Origin: Candidatus Fermentithermobacillaceae bacterium UBA3907
GTDB taxonomy: Bacteria > Bacillota > Sulfobacillia > Fermentithermobacillales > Fermentithermobacillaceae
NCBI GenBank assembly: GCA_002391545.1
Contig: DGFF01000075.1
Coordinates: 1-21,485, forward strand
Direction of reading: 5' to 3'
DNA length: 21,485 nucleotides
A program made the translations under genes and the position numbers. This document shows positions 6,866-14,432 of this stretch, piece after piece; position 1 is the stretch's first letter, and the number at the start of each line of letters is the position of its first letter. The notes under the pieces are model-generated. The model was not told the origin of the DNA. It saw nothing but the letters and a program-made list of their open reading frames with translations, and did not search any database.

Positions 6866-6996
6866 CGCTTATTTAATTATTTTCAACGAATAGTGCGAAA
6901 ATTCCTTTTAGTAAGATGAAATTATGTGGTTTCATTTTAAAAGGGAGACCCGATTTAAGCCCTGGGAACCACCCTTAAAACTAAGGATCCAAGCAG

Positions 6997-7025
6997 TTGA
7001 CACTCACCATATACAGGGTTATAGT
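6997..7025 (+). promoter_or_regulatory. Near-consensus promoter for tRNA-Leu(GAG), probably also T-box and ileS
   Basis: TTGACA (6997-7002) and TATAGT (7020-7025) are separated by 17 nt, the strongest promoter-like sequence in the window. The predicted start near 7032 is about 19 nt ahead of the tRNA. Between 6866 and 6996 I see only AT-rich sequence with a weak hairpin (6916-6922 with 6929-6935), and no gene. Confidence 0.85.
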
Positions 7026-7050
7026 ATACATTGCTGATCTACATTTGAGT

Positions 7051-7135
7051 GTCGGGATGGCGGAACAGGCAGACGCGTACGTTTGAGGGGCGTATGGGTA
7101 ATCCCGTGCGGGTTCGATTCCCGCTCCCGACACCA
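7051..7135 (+). tRNA. tRNA-Leu (anticodon GAG)
   Basis: GTCGGGA (7051-7057) pairs with TCCCGAC (7125-7131), followed by A and an encoded CCA (7133-7135). The anticodon stem TACGT/GCGTA carries the loop TTGAGGG, so the anticodon is GAG, for CUC/CUU. The variable arm is long and the T loop has GGTTCGATT. The isoleucine T-box leader begins about 40 nt downstream, with no terminator in between. Confidence 0.95.
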
Positions 7136-7171
7136 TCTATAAATTTGAGGATAAGTCTCAAAATTAAGACC

Positions 7172-7402
7172 TAGTAAAGACGATGAAGAGGACGAGTAGG
7201 TGGATACTGGTAACAGAGAGTCTACGACAGGTGGAAAGTAGGCACTAAGGTCCTTCCGAATATCACCTCTGAGTTGGTAGCTGAAACTTAGAGTAGGTTA
7301 ATCCGTCTCGCTCACGTTACAAAGCGTTCAAGTGGATCGTATGAGTTGTACGATCAAGGTGGGTGGTACCACGGCAGCAGTCGTCCCAATTGGGACGTTT
7401 TT
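7172..7402 (+). promoter_or_regulatory. Isoleucine T-box riboswitch controlling ileS
   Basis: Stem I carries GATGAAGAGGACGAGTA and the AGAGAGTC element (7216-7222). The specifier region reads GAATATCACC with ATC (Ile) at 7262-7264. The T-box proper, AAGGTGGGTGGTACCACG, spans about 7356-7372. Its TGGT (7364-7367) complements the ACCA end of an uncharged tRNA with discriminator A. A terminator hairpin closes the leader. When uncharged tRNA-Ile accumulates, the antiterminator forms and ileS is transcribed. The boundary at the 5' end is approximate. Confidence 0.93.
7382..7402 (+). terminator. T-box conditional terminator
   Basis: CGTCCC (7382-7387) pairs with GGGACG (7392-7397) around AATT, followed by five Ts (7398-7402). 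It competes with the antiterminator formed by the T-box sequence just upstream. Confidence 0.9.
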
Positions 7403-7447
7403 CATTTGTTAGATGATTATAGAAAAGTGGAACCGGAGGAGAAAGTC

Positions 7448-10400
7448 ATGGCATATTTTAAAGAAATTAACCCTAAGAGATCTATTGTGAACACAGAAAA
7501 CACCATTTTAGAATATTGGAATGAAAAAGACATACCAGACAAAAGTGTGTCTATAAGAACAGGTAGTCCCCAATTTGTTTTCTATGAGGGGCCTCCTACT
7601 GCTAATGGCTTGCCCGGTATACACCATGTTTTATCCAGAACCCTTAAGGACGCAGTTTGCCGTTACAAGACTATGAAAGGTTACCAGGTTAAGCGTAAGG
7701 CAGGATGGGATACCCATGGGCTTCCTGTAGAGATTGAAGTGGAAAAACAGCTGGGCATTTCGTCAAAGCAAGAGATTGAAGAATATGGCATAGCAGCTTT
7801 CAATGAAAAGTGTCGGGAATCTGTATTCGCCTATGAACGACAATGGCGGAAACTAACAGAGAGAATAGGATACTGGATAGATATGGATAATCCATACATT
7901 ACTCTTGATAATGACTACATTGAAACGGTATGGTGGATACTAAAACGGTTCTTTGACGAAGGTTTGATATACGAGAGTTACAAGGTACTACCTTATTGTC
8001 CGCGTTGCGGAACCCCTCTAGCATCACACGAAGTAGCTCAAGGGTACATAGAGGAGACTGTAGACTCTATATATGTGACTTTCAAGATCAAAGGAAAAGA
8101 AAACGAATATCTAATAGTGTGGACTACCACGCCTTGGACGTTACCTTCAAATGTAGGGGTAGCTGTTAATCCTGGAGCTACCTATGTGAAAGTTTTTCAC
8201 CAAGGGAACGTGTACTACGTAGCTAAAGATCGTGTTTCCGACTTATTCGAGGAAGATTATCAAATAATCGAGGAGTTTCTCGGTAAGGATATGGAATATT
8301 TAGAGTATGAGCAGCTGTTTCCTTTTGTGGTACCTGAGTGTAGAAGTTTCATAGTAACCTGTGCCAACTACGTTTCAACATTAGAAGGAACAGGCCTTGT
8401 GCATATAGCACCCGCTTATGGTGAGGAAGACTACAAAGTTAGCCAAGAATATGGGCTGCCTATGCTCCACCTAGTCGACGAAACAGGTCGCTTTGTAGAT
8501 GCCGTTACCGATTGGGCAGGTATGTTCGTAAAAGAAGCAGATAAAGAAATTATCAGGAAGCTGCGAGAAGAAGGTAAGTTGTTTAAGAGTGAGAGAATTG
8601 TCCACTCCTATCCCCACTGTTGGAGATGCGATACCCCTCTTCTTTATTACGCGAGGAAGTCATGGTACATTGCAACAACCCAATTCAAAGATAGGTTGAT
8701 AGCAAACAACAAAAAGGTGAGATGGTTTCCAGAGCACGTAGGGACCGGACGTTTTGGGAATTGGCTTGAAAACCTAGTAGACTGGTCCATATCGAGGAAC
8801 AGATATTGGGGAACGCCTCTCAACTTATGGCAATGCGAAGACTGCGAGGAGATAAAAGCTATTGGCTCAAGGGCGGAATTAAAGATGAACGCCATAGGAA
8901 ACATCGATATAGATGGTCTAGATCTCCATAGACCTTATGTAGATGAGGTGTATCTCAAGTGCCAATGCGGAGGCCGAATGGTACGAGTACCCGAGGTAAT
9001 AGACTGCTGGTTCGACTCAGGCTCTATGCCATATGCTCAATGGCATTACCCCTTCGAAAACGTGGAGGAGTTTAATAACTCATTCCCAGCGGACTTCATC
9101 TGTGAAGGGCTGGACCAGACTAGAGGTTGGTTTTATTCTCTGCTTGTAATATCAACCTTTTTGTTCGATCAGCCTGCTTTCAAAGAAGTCTTGGTAAACG
9201 ACTTGGTCCTCGATAAATACGGCCAAAAGATGTCTAAATCTCGAGGCAACGCTGTGGATCCTTGGGATCTGATAAACAAGTATGGCGCTGACACTGTAAG
9301 GTGGTACCTAATGGATGTTTCTCCTCCTTGGGTTCCGATTAAGTTCGACGAAAATGCCGTTCGCGACGTATCATCCCGGTTCTTTGGGACTCTTCTCAAC
9401 GTGTACGCCTTTTTCACCCTTTACGCCAATATCGACAAGATGGACCCGACTACTTTAGACGTGCCGGTCGAAGAAAGACCCGAGTTAGACCGGTGGATCA
9501 TATCTCGCCTCAATAGTTTGGCCAAATCTATTGAGCAGAATATGAAAGAGTATGAACTATCCAAAATCACAAGGGATATTGGAACCTTTCTCGTAGATGA
9601 GGTTAGCAATTGGTACGTTAGAAGAAGCCGTGAGCGCTTCTGGTCAAACGAATTTGATCTGAATAAGAAATCTGCATATTTGACCCTTTACGAAGTGCTC
9701 GTGTCTCTTTCCAAACTGATGGCTCCCTTTGTACCGTTCGTGACAGAAGACATTTACCTTAATCTGACGCAAGGCAAAGCAATGGAATCTGTCCATTTTG
9801 AACTGTACCCTGAAGGTGATGATGACCTTATAGATCCCGTTCTTGAAGAAAGAATGGGACTTGTTATAACCCTGGTTTCTTTAGGTAGGTCTGTAAGGAA
9901 TAAAGTTCAAATAAAAATCAGACAACCATTACGGAAAATCATGGTGAACGAGAAATATAAAGACATCTTGGGCAGCATGGAAAGTCTTATTAAAGAAGAA
10001 CTTAACGTGAAAGATGTCGAATATGTAAGCGAGTTAGGGGAGTATATATCGTACGAGGTAAGACCTAATTTGCCAGTAGCAGGGCCCAAGTACGGTAGGC
10101 AGTTGCAAAACATAATCTCAGCCTTGGCCCAACTAGATGCCAATAAAGTAGTAAACACCCTAAAGTCAGAAGGAAGAGTTGTTATCGTCTTAGATGGCGA
10201 GGAGATTGAGTTAACCGAGGAAGACATAGATATCAGAATAAAGCCTCGAGAGGGGTTTGCAGTAGAGGTTGAAAACGATACTTTTGTGGTTCTAGATACA
10301 GATATCGACCATGAGCTCATGCTAGAAGGTATCGCTCGAGAACTAGTATCCAAAATCCAAAACTTACGGAAGAACGCAGGTTTTGATGTCATCGATCATA

Positions 10401-10579
10401 TAAATATGATCCTTCGATGTGATGATACGGTTCAGGAAGCTGTAAAGAAACATATAGACTACGTGAAGGGCGATACCTTGTGCGACAATCTCATGTTTGC
10501 CGACCAAGAAATTGAGGGGGAAGTTTTGGATATAAACGGCCACAAAGTCGTTGTGAAAATCGAGCGCGTGGAAAAGTGA
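7448..10579 (+). CDS. ileS: Isoleucyl-tRNA synthetase, type 2, with swapped HIGH signature
   Basis: The 1043-residue class I synthetase charges tRNA-Ile. Its length and the GPPTANGLP context mark it as the type-2, eukaryote-like branch. The catalytic signature, normally HxGH, reads GIHH (57-60). KMSKS is intact (594-598). The CP1 editing domain is complete, with WTTTPWTLPSN (225-235) and HIAPAYGEED (319-328, with the conserved Asp328). The start is the ATG at 7448, with GGAGGA 7 nt upstream. The open frame continues upstream to 7346, but that stretch lies inside the T-box and is not coding. Expression is controlled by the isoleucine T-box and possibly shared with tRNA-Leu(GAG). The stop lies only 10 nt before the pyr operon promoter, and I see no terminator between. 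Confidence 0.96.
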   Translation: MAYFKEINPKRSIVNTENTILEYWNEKDIPDKSVSIRTGSPQFVFYEGPPTANGLPGIHHVLSRTLKDAVCRYKTMKGYQVKRKAGWDTHGLPVEIEVEKQLGISSKQEIEEYGIAAFNEKCRESVFAYERQWRKLTERIGYWIDMDNPYITLDNDYIETVWWILKRFFDEGLIYESYKVLPYCPRCGTPLASHEVAQGYIEETVDSIYVTFKIKGKENEYLIVWTTTPWTLPSNVGVAVNPGATYVKVFHQGNVYYVAKDRVSDLFEEDYQIIEEFLGKDMEYLEYEQLFPFVVPECRSFIVTCANYVSTLEGTGLVHIAPAYGEEDYKVSQEYGLPMLHLVDETGRFVDAVTDWAGMFVKEADKEIIRKLREEGKLFKSERIVHSYPHCWRCDTPLLYYARKSWYIATTQFKDRLIANNKKVRWFPEHVGTGRFGNWLENLVDWSISRNRYWGTPLNLWQCEDCEEIKAIGSRAELKMNAIGNIDIDGLDLHRPYVDEVYLKCQCGGRMVRVPEVIDCWFDSGSMPYAQWHYPFENVEEFNNSFPADFICEGLDQTRGWFYSLLVISTFLFDQPAFKEVLVNDLVLDKYGQKMSKSRGNAVDPWDLINKYGADTVRWYLMDVSPPWVPIKFDENAVRDVSSRFFGTLLNVYAFFTLYANIDKMDPTTLDVPVEERPELDRWIISRLNSLAKSIEQNMKEYELSKITRDIGTFLVDEVSNWYVRRSRERFWSNEFDLNKKSAYLTLYEVLVSLSKLMAPFVPFVTEDIYLNLTQGKAMESVHFELYPEGDDDLIDPVLEERMGLVITLVSLGRSVRNKVQIKIRQPLRKIMVNEKYKDILGSMESLIKEELNVKDVEYVSELGEYISYEVRPNLPVAGPKYGRQLQNIISALAQLDANKVVNTLKSEGRVVIVLDGEEIELTEEDIDIRIKPREGFAVEVENDTFVVLDTDIDHELMLEGIARELVSKIQNLRKNAGFDVIDHINMILRCDDTVQEAVKKHIDYVKGDTLCDNLMFADQEIEGEVLDINGHKVVVKIERVEK

Positions 10580-10589
10580 TATAAAATCA

Positions 10590-10618
10590 TTGACGCTAAC
10601 GTGAAGTTGGATTATCAT
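10590..10618 (+). promoter_or_regulatory. Promoter of the pyr operon
   Basis: TTGACG (10590-10595) and TATCAT (10613-10618) are 17 nt apart. They start immediately after the ileS stop, and the predicted start near 10625 opens the attenuator leader. Confidence 0.65.
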
Positions 10619-10644
10619 TCGTCTAGATGAAGGAAAAAGCCAGT

Positions 10645-10674
10645 CCTTTAATTTGGCCCGGCGAGGCAAAAAGG
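10645..10674 (+). promoter_or_regulatory. PyrR-binding hairpin (anti-antiterminator) in the pyr leader
   Basis: The known PyrR target consensus is ARUCCNGNGAGGYU. Positions 10655-10668 read GGCCCGGCGAGGCA, which agrees at all but three positions. The core GCC/GGC stem surrounds the loop CGGCGA, and the outer arms CCTTT and AAAGG can pair. UMP-bound PyrR should stabilise this hairpin and let the downstream terminator form. An alternative pairing, GCCA (10639-10642) with TGGC (10654-10657), would disrupt it and may be part of the antiterminator. Confidence 0.7.
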
Positions 10675-10687
10675 AGGCGAATACAAT

Positions 10688-10708
10688 ATGAGAAAAAATC
10701 TCCACTAA
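10688..10708 (+). CDS. Possible six-residue leader peptide in the pyr attenuator
   Basis: An ATG at 10688 follows AAAAAGGAGG by 10 nt and opens a frame encoding MRKNLH, ending with TAA at 10706-10708. The coding part covers the whole 5' arm of the terminator, and the stop is in its loop. A ribosome translating it would mask that arm. This is only an arrangement seen in the sequence; the strong Shine-Dalgarno could instead be chance within the PyrR hairpin's A-rich arm. Confidence 0.3.
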   Translation: MRKNLH

Positions 10709-10736
10709 AAGAACACTGGTGGGGATTTTCTTTTTT
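10695..10736 (+). terminator. Attenuator terminator of the pyr operon
   Basis: AAAATCTCCAC (10695-10705) pairs with GTGGGGATTTT (10719-10729; one T-G wobble), followed by C and six Ts (10731-10736). It lies between the PyrR-binding hairpin and pyrR, as expected for PyrR-controlled attenuation. Confidence 0.88.
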
Positions 10737-10791
10737 CTCGTGTTTAGAACAAAATGACGCTAAAGCAAATTTCATGAAAGGAATTGAGAAC

Positions 10792-11346
10792 ATGCATTTT
10801 ATCGATAAAGCCGAAATCATGGATGAGGACGGGATCAGAAGGGCTCTGGTGCGAATTGCACATGAGATCGTCGAAAGAAATAAAGGTCTAGATGATGTGG
10901 TTTTGGTTGGAATAAGGAGAAGGGGAGTACCTCTTGCTAACAGACTTGCCGAGATCCTCAAGGACAGCGAAAATGTCGAGGTACCTGTAGGCGAACTCGA
11001 TATCACTTTATATAGAGATGATCTTACTCTCAAGTTCGAACAACCGCGAGTAGGTAGAACCTACCTTCCGTTTGACGTAACGGGCAAGAAAGTAGTTTTG
11101 GTAGATGATGTACTGTACACTGGCAGAACTATTCGCGCAGCTCTAGACGCAATTATGGATCACGGTAGGCCCCAATCTATACAATTGGCAGTGCTTATCG
11201 ATCGTGGACATCGTGAAATCCCGATAAGAGCTGATTACGTTGGCAAGAACGTCCCAACTTCCAGAAGGGAAGAGGTTCACGTACGCCTTTCGGAAATTGA
11301 CGGAATTGATCAGGTGACCATATCTGAGGAAGTAAAAGATGATTGA
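10792..11346 (+). CDS. pyrR: PyrR: pyr operon attenuation regulator / uracil phosphoribosyltransferase
   Basis: The 184-residue protein binds pyr leader RNA in the presence of UMP to promote termination. Many members also make UMP from uracil and PRPP. The PRPP-binding loop VVLVDDVLYTGRT is at 101-113, preceded by VLVGIRRRGVPLA (37-49) and the ELDITLYRDDL segment typical of PyrR. The start is the ATG at 10792, with AAAGGA about 10 nt upstream. An in-frame upstream ATG at 10627 would have to be translated through the terminator and the extra residues look non-protein-like, so it is rejected. It is the first gene of pyrR-B-C-K-D, 30 bp before pyrB, and its product would act on the leader just upstream. 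Confidence 0.94.
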   Translation: MHFIDKAEIMDEDGIRRALVRIAHEIVERNKGLDDVVLVGIRRRGVPLANRLAEILKDSENVEVPVGELDITLYRDDLTLKFEQPRVGRTYLPFDVTGKKVVLVDDVLYTGRTIRAALDAIMDHGRPQSIQLAVLIDRGHREIPIRADYVGKNVPTSRREEVHVRLSEIDGIDQVTISEEVKDD

Positions 11347-11376
11347 AAAAGTTAGTTTATTGGGAGGCATATAAAG

Positions 11377-12300
11377 TTGGCACTCAAAGGAAAAGATCTT
11401 TTATCTCTTCAAGAACTTAGTCAGGAAGACATGGAATTAGTGCTATCGACAGCCCGTTCTTTAAAAGAAATCCTTTCGCGTCCCATTAAAAAAGTACCTA
11501 CTCTGCGGGGCAAAGTCATATGTACCTTGTTTTATGAACCATCTACTAGAACTCGAACATCATTCGAACTGGCGGCAAAATATATGTCAGCGGACACCGT
11601 TTCGATATCCGCATCAACATCCTCGGTTCAAAAAGGTGAAACGCTGGCAGATACAGCGAGAAACCTAGCCATGATGGGAATAGACCTGGTTATAATGAGA
11701 CATAGCGTTTCAGGTTCGTGTCATTTCCTATCGCAAATCCTGGACATACCTGTTATAAATGCAGGAGATGGGATGCACGAACATCCTACCCAAGGGCTTC
11801 TAGATATATTTACTATCTTGGATTACAAACCAGGGATTAAGGGATTAAAAGTAGCTATACTGGGCGACATAGCCCACTCCAGAGTCGCTCGTTCCAACAT
11901 ATTTGGTTTGACGAAGATGGGAGCCGAAGTGGCTGTATCAGGACCTTCTACACTACTACCTCCAGAAATTGAAGCCTTGGGTGTAAAAGCATTTTGCCGT
12001 CCAGAAGAAGCTATCGAGGGAGCAGACGTAGTATACGTTCTAAGACTCCAGTTAGAACGACAGTCTAACAGCCTTTTCCCATCGAAAAGGGAATACCAAG
12101 ACTTTTTCGGACTAGATCACGACCTTTTGTCTCACGCCAAGGAAGACGCAATAATTATGCATCCAGGACCCATGAACCGAGGGGTAGAAATAGCCACAGA
12201 CATTGCAGATTCTCCAAGATCTGTCATTTTGGACCAAGTAACTAACGGCGTAGCAGTAAGGATGGCAGTCCTTTATCTGATTCTAGGAGGCAGAGAGTAA
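11377..12300 (+). CDS. pyrB: Aspartate carbamoyltransferase catalytic subunit
   Basis: The 307-residue cytoplasmic enzyme joins carbamoyl phosphate and aspartate in the first committed step of pyrimidine synthesis. The carbamoyl-phosphate loop STRTRTSFE is at 56-64. The mobile lysine loop SSVQKGETLADT has Lys86, HPTQ is at 136-139, and MHPGPMNRG lies near residue 262. Length is standard. The start is TTG at 11377, with GGGAGG 9 nt upstream. There is no regulatory pyrI, which is usual for PyrR-type operons. The stop codon overlaps the pyrC start by one base (TAATG), so the two are translationally coupled. Confidence 0.96.
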   Translation: MALKGKDLLSLQELSQEDMELVLSTARSLKEILSRPIKKVPTLRGKVICTLFYEPSTRTRTSFELAAKYMSADTVSISASTSSVQKGETLADTARNLAMMGIDLVIMRHSVSGSCHFLSQILDIPVINAGDGMHEHPTQGLLDIFTILDYKPGIKGLKVAILGDIAHSRVARSNIFGLTKMGAEVAVSGPSTLLPPEIEALGVKAFCRPEEAIEGADVVYVLRLQLERQSNSLFPSKREYQDFFGLDHDLLSHAKEDAIIMHPGPMNRGVEIATDIADSPRSVILDQVTNGVAVRMAVLYLILGGRE

Positions 12301-13601
12301 TGGCAAACAACCTTCTCATAAAAGGCGGAAGAGTCATAGACCCCGCTGCAAAAATCGATGAAAGAATGGATTTGTTGATAGAAGAGGGGAGGATAACAAA
12401 ACTTGCAGAAAACATCACTGCTGCAGACGATGTTGAGGTAATTGATGCTAGCGAAAAGATTGTGATGCCAGGCTTAATAGACATGCATACCCATTTGCGT
12501 GAACCTGGATATGAGTACAAAGAAGATATAAGAAGCGGTACAAGAGCTGCCGCAATGGGTGGTTTTACAGCAGTAGCATGCATGCCAAACACAAATCCTC
12601 CATGCGATAATGATTCTGTAGTTTTCAATATTTTGGAAATAGCTGAGAAATGTGCGTGCGTTCGAGTGTATCCAATAGGTTCTGTAACCAAGGAAAGAGC
12701 AGGCATAAACCTTTCGGAAATGGGGGAGATGAAAAGAGCGGGAGCCGTTGCGTTCTCGGATGATGGGTCACCTGTATCTACCGCTGAGGTGTTACGATGC
12801 GCACTGGAGTACCTCAAGTCTTTCGACGCAGTTCTAATCGATCACCCTGAAGATACATCGCTTTCTCAAAATGGACAAATGAACTATGGGCTCATCTCTA
12901 CCATGTTAGGGTTAAAAGGAATACCTAGGGAATCGGAAGAGATAGCAGTAGCCAGGGATATACTAGTTGCCAATCTCACCCAAGGTAAGCTGCACCTTGC
13001 TCACATTTCTACCAAGGGATCCGTATCTCTTGTAAAACAAGCAAAATCCAAAGGAATAAATGTTACATGCGAAGTTACGCCTCATCATTTGGTGCTTACT
13101 GACGAAGCTGTCAGGCAGACAGGTTACAGCACAAACACAAAGATTAATCCTCCCTTAAGAACAGAGGAAGACGTAGAGTCTCTTCGTAGAGCACTCGCTG
13201 ATGGCACCATAGATGTGATAGCCACAGACCACGCACCCCACCATATAGATGATAAATGGGTAGAATACGACTACGCCGCTTTCGGTATAAGCGGCTTGGA
13301 AACGGCAGTTCCCTTGATAATAGACAAATTGGTTCTGCCTGGAATAATTGACTGGATGAGAATGGCTGAAACAATGAGTCTCAATCCTGCCAGAATCTTG
13401 GGCGTACCTGGCGGCACCTTACAGGAAGGATCTGTTGCTGACATAACCATAATAGATCCTAAGCGCGAACGCGCAGTAGATCCCAGGACGTTTGAATCCA
13501 AAGGACAAAATACACCATTTACTGGCTGGAGACTTACTGGCACACCATACGCAACAATTGTTGGGGGCAAAACTGTAATGTTAGATGGGAGACTCTTGTG
13601 A
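12300..13601 (+). CDS. pyrC: Dihydroorotase, class I
   Basis: The 433-residue zinc amidohydrolase cyclises carbamoyl-aspartate to dihydroorotate. Metal-site motifs occur in order: DMHTHLREPG with His63 and His65, SDDGSP with Asp154/Asp155, DHPED with His182, HLAHIS with His232/His235, and ATDHAPHH with Asp310. This arrangement matches class I Bacillus-type enzymes, where Asp replaces a carboxylated Lys as the bridging ligand. GGAGG lies upstream of the ATG, which overlaps the pyrB stop. Its TGA overlaps the pyrK ATG. Confidence 0.96.
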   Translation: MANNLLIKGGRVIDPAAKIDERMDLLIEEGRITKLAENITAADDVEVIDASEKIVMPGLIDMHTHLREPGYEYKEDIRSGTRAAAMGGFTAVACMPNTNPPCDNDSVVFNILEIAEKCACVRVYPIGSVTKERAGINLSEMGEMKRAGAVAFSDDGSPVSTAEVLRCALEYLKSFDAVLIDHPEDTSLSQNGQMNYGLISTMLGLKGIPRESEEIAVARDILVANLTQGKLHLAHISTKGSVSLVKQAKSKGINVTCEVTPHHLVLTDEAVRQTGYSTNTKINPPLRTEEDVESLRRALADGTIDVIATDHAPHHIDDKWVEYDYAAFGISGLETAVPLIIDKLVLPGIIDWMRMAETMSLNPARILGVPGGTLQEGSVADITIIDPKRERAVDPRTFESKGQNTPFTGWRLTGTPYATIVGGKTVMLDGRLL

Positions 13602-14431
13602 TGTCACAATTAGACATTCTGGATGTACCGGCTAAAGTAATATCAGTAGATCGACGTGAGGGAGATGCGTTTAGGGCGATACTTTACGCTCCTGAAATCG
13701 CATCTCGAGCTAAGCCTATGCAATTCATAAACGTAAGGGTTCAAGAATCTCTCGACCCCCTTTTAAGGCGGCCTTTCAGTCTTTCGGACGTAAACCCACA
13801 TGTAGGAACTATTGAAATAACCTGGATGGTCGTAGGACGCGGAACAAAAATGATGACCCAATGGAAACCAAATCAAACTGTGCATGTACTAGGACCTTTA
13901 GGCAATGGTGTTGGACCGGATTTTTTGGAAAATAAAAGGAAGTTGATCCTGTTAGCAGGCGGAACCGGGTTTGCGCCTATACAACTGTTAGGTGTTCGTG
14001 CAAGGGAAAAGGGTGTAGATACTATCTTAATCTACGGTGCAAAATCGAGACACCTGCTCATGAATACAGATCGCTTGAAAGAAGTAGGCTGCAAAATTTG
14101 TACTTGCACTGAAGACGGTTCTTATGGGTCAAAAGGTTTGGTAACAGATATGGCTGAACTTCAATTAGAACTCATTGCAGAGGAAAAAATCGATCCTGAA
14201 AACTTGGTGGCATTAGGCTGCGGACCAACCCCCATGTTAGCTGCAATTGAGAACTTATTTGCAGACACGAATATTCCTCTTTATATTTCTCTTGAATCTA
14301 AAATGGCATGTGGCTACGGATTATGCCAAGGTTGCGCAGTTAGGGCCGTAGACCCCCAGCGCGGATATTATAGGGTGTGCACAGACGGTCCTGTATTTCT
14401 AGCTAAAGACGTAGAACTGGAGAGTGAGTAA
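13601..14431 (+). CDS. pyrK: Dihydroorotate dehydrogenase electron-transfer subunit
   Basis: The 276-residue FAD and 2Fe-2S subunit passes electrons from PyrD to NAD+. The FAD motif RPFS is at 57-60, a GGTGFAPI nucleotide motif sits near residue 125, and the iron-sulfur cysteines are Cys237, Cys242, Cys245 and Cys260 (C-x4-C-x2-C-x14-C). The ATG at 13601 is preferred: GGGAG is 9 nt upstream and it overlaps the pyrC stop as TGATG. A GTG one codon earlier is the alternative. The subunit implies a class 1B, NAD-linked dihydroorotate dehydrogenase, consistent with anaerobic life. Confidence 0.95.
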   Translation: MSQLDILDVPAKVISVDRREGDAFRAILYAPEIASRAKPMQFINVRVQESLDPLLRRPFSLSDVNPHVGTIEITWMVVGRGTKMMTQWKPNQTVHVLGPLGNGVGPDFLENKRKLILLAGGTGFAPIQLLGVRAREKGVDTILIYGAKSRHLLMNTDRLKEVGCKICTCTEDGSYGSKGLVTDMAELQLELIAEEKIDPENLVALGCGPTPMLAAIENLFADTNIPLYISLESKMACGYGLCQGCAVRAVDPQRGYYRVCTDGPVFLAKDVELESE

Positions 14432-14432
14432 A

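Noticed and set aside
6916..6938. Weak hairpin ATGAAAT/GTTTCAT followed by Ts
   Set aside because: It is all AT-rich with only four Ts, and no plus-strand gene lies upstream for it to terminate.
7346..7447. Upstream extension of ileS
   Set aside because: The extra codons lie within the T-box sequence and terminator; a strong ribosome-binding site marks the ATG at 7448.
10627..10791. Upstream extension of pyrR
   Set aside because: It would be read through the attenuator terminator, and family members start near the ATG at 10792.
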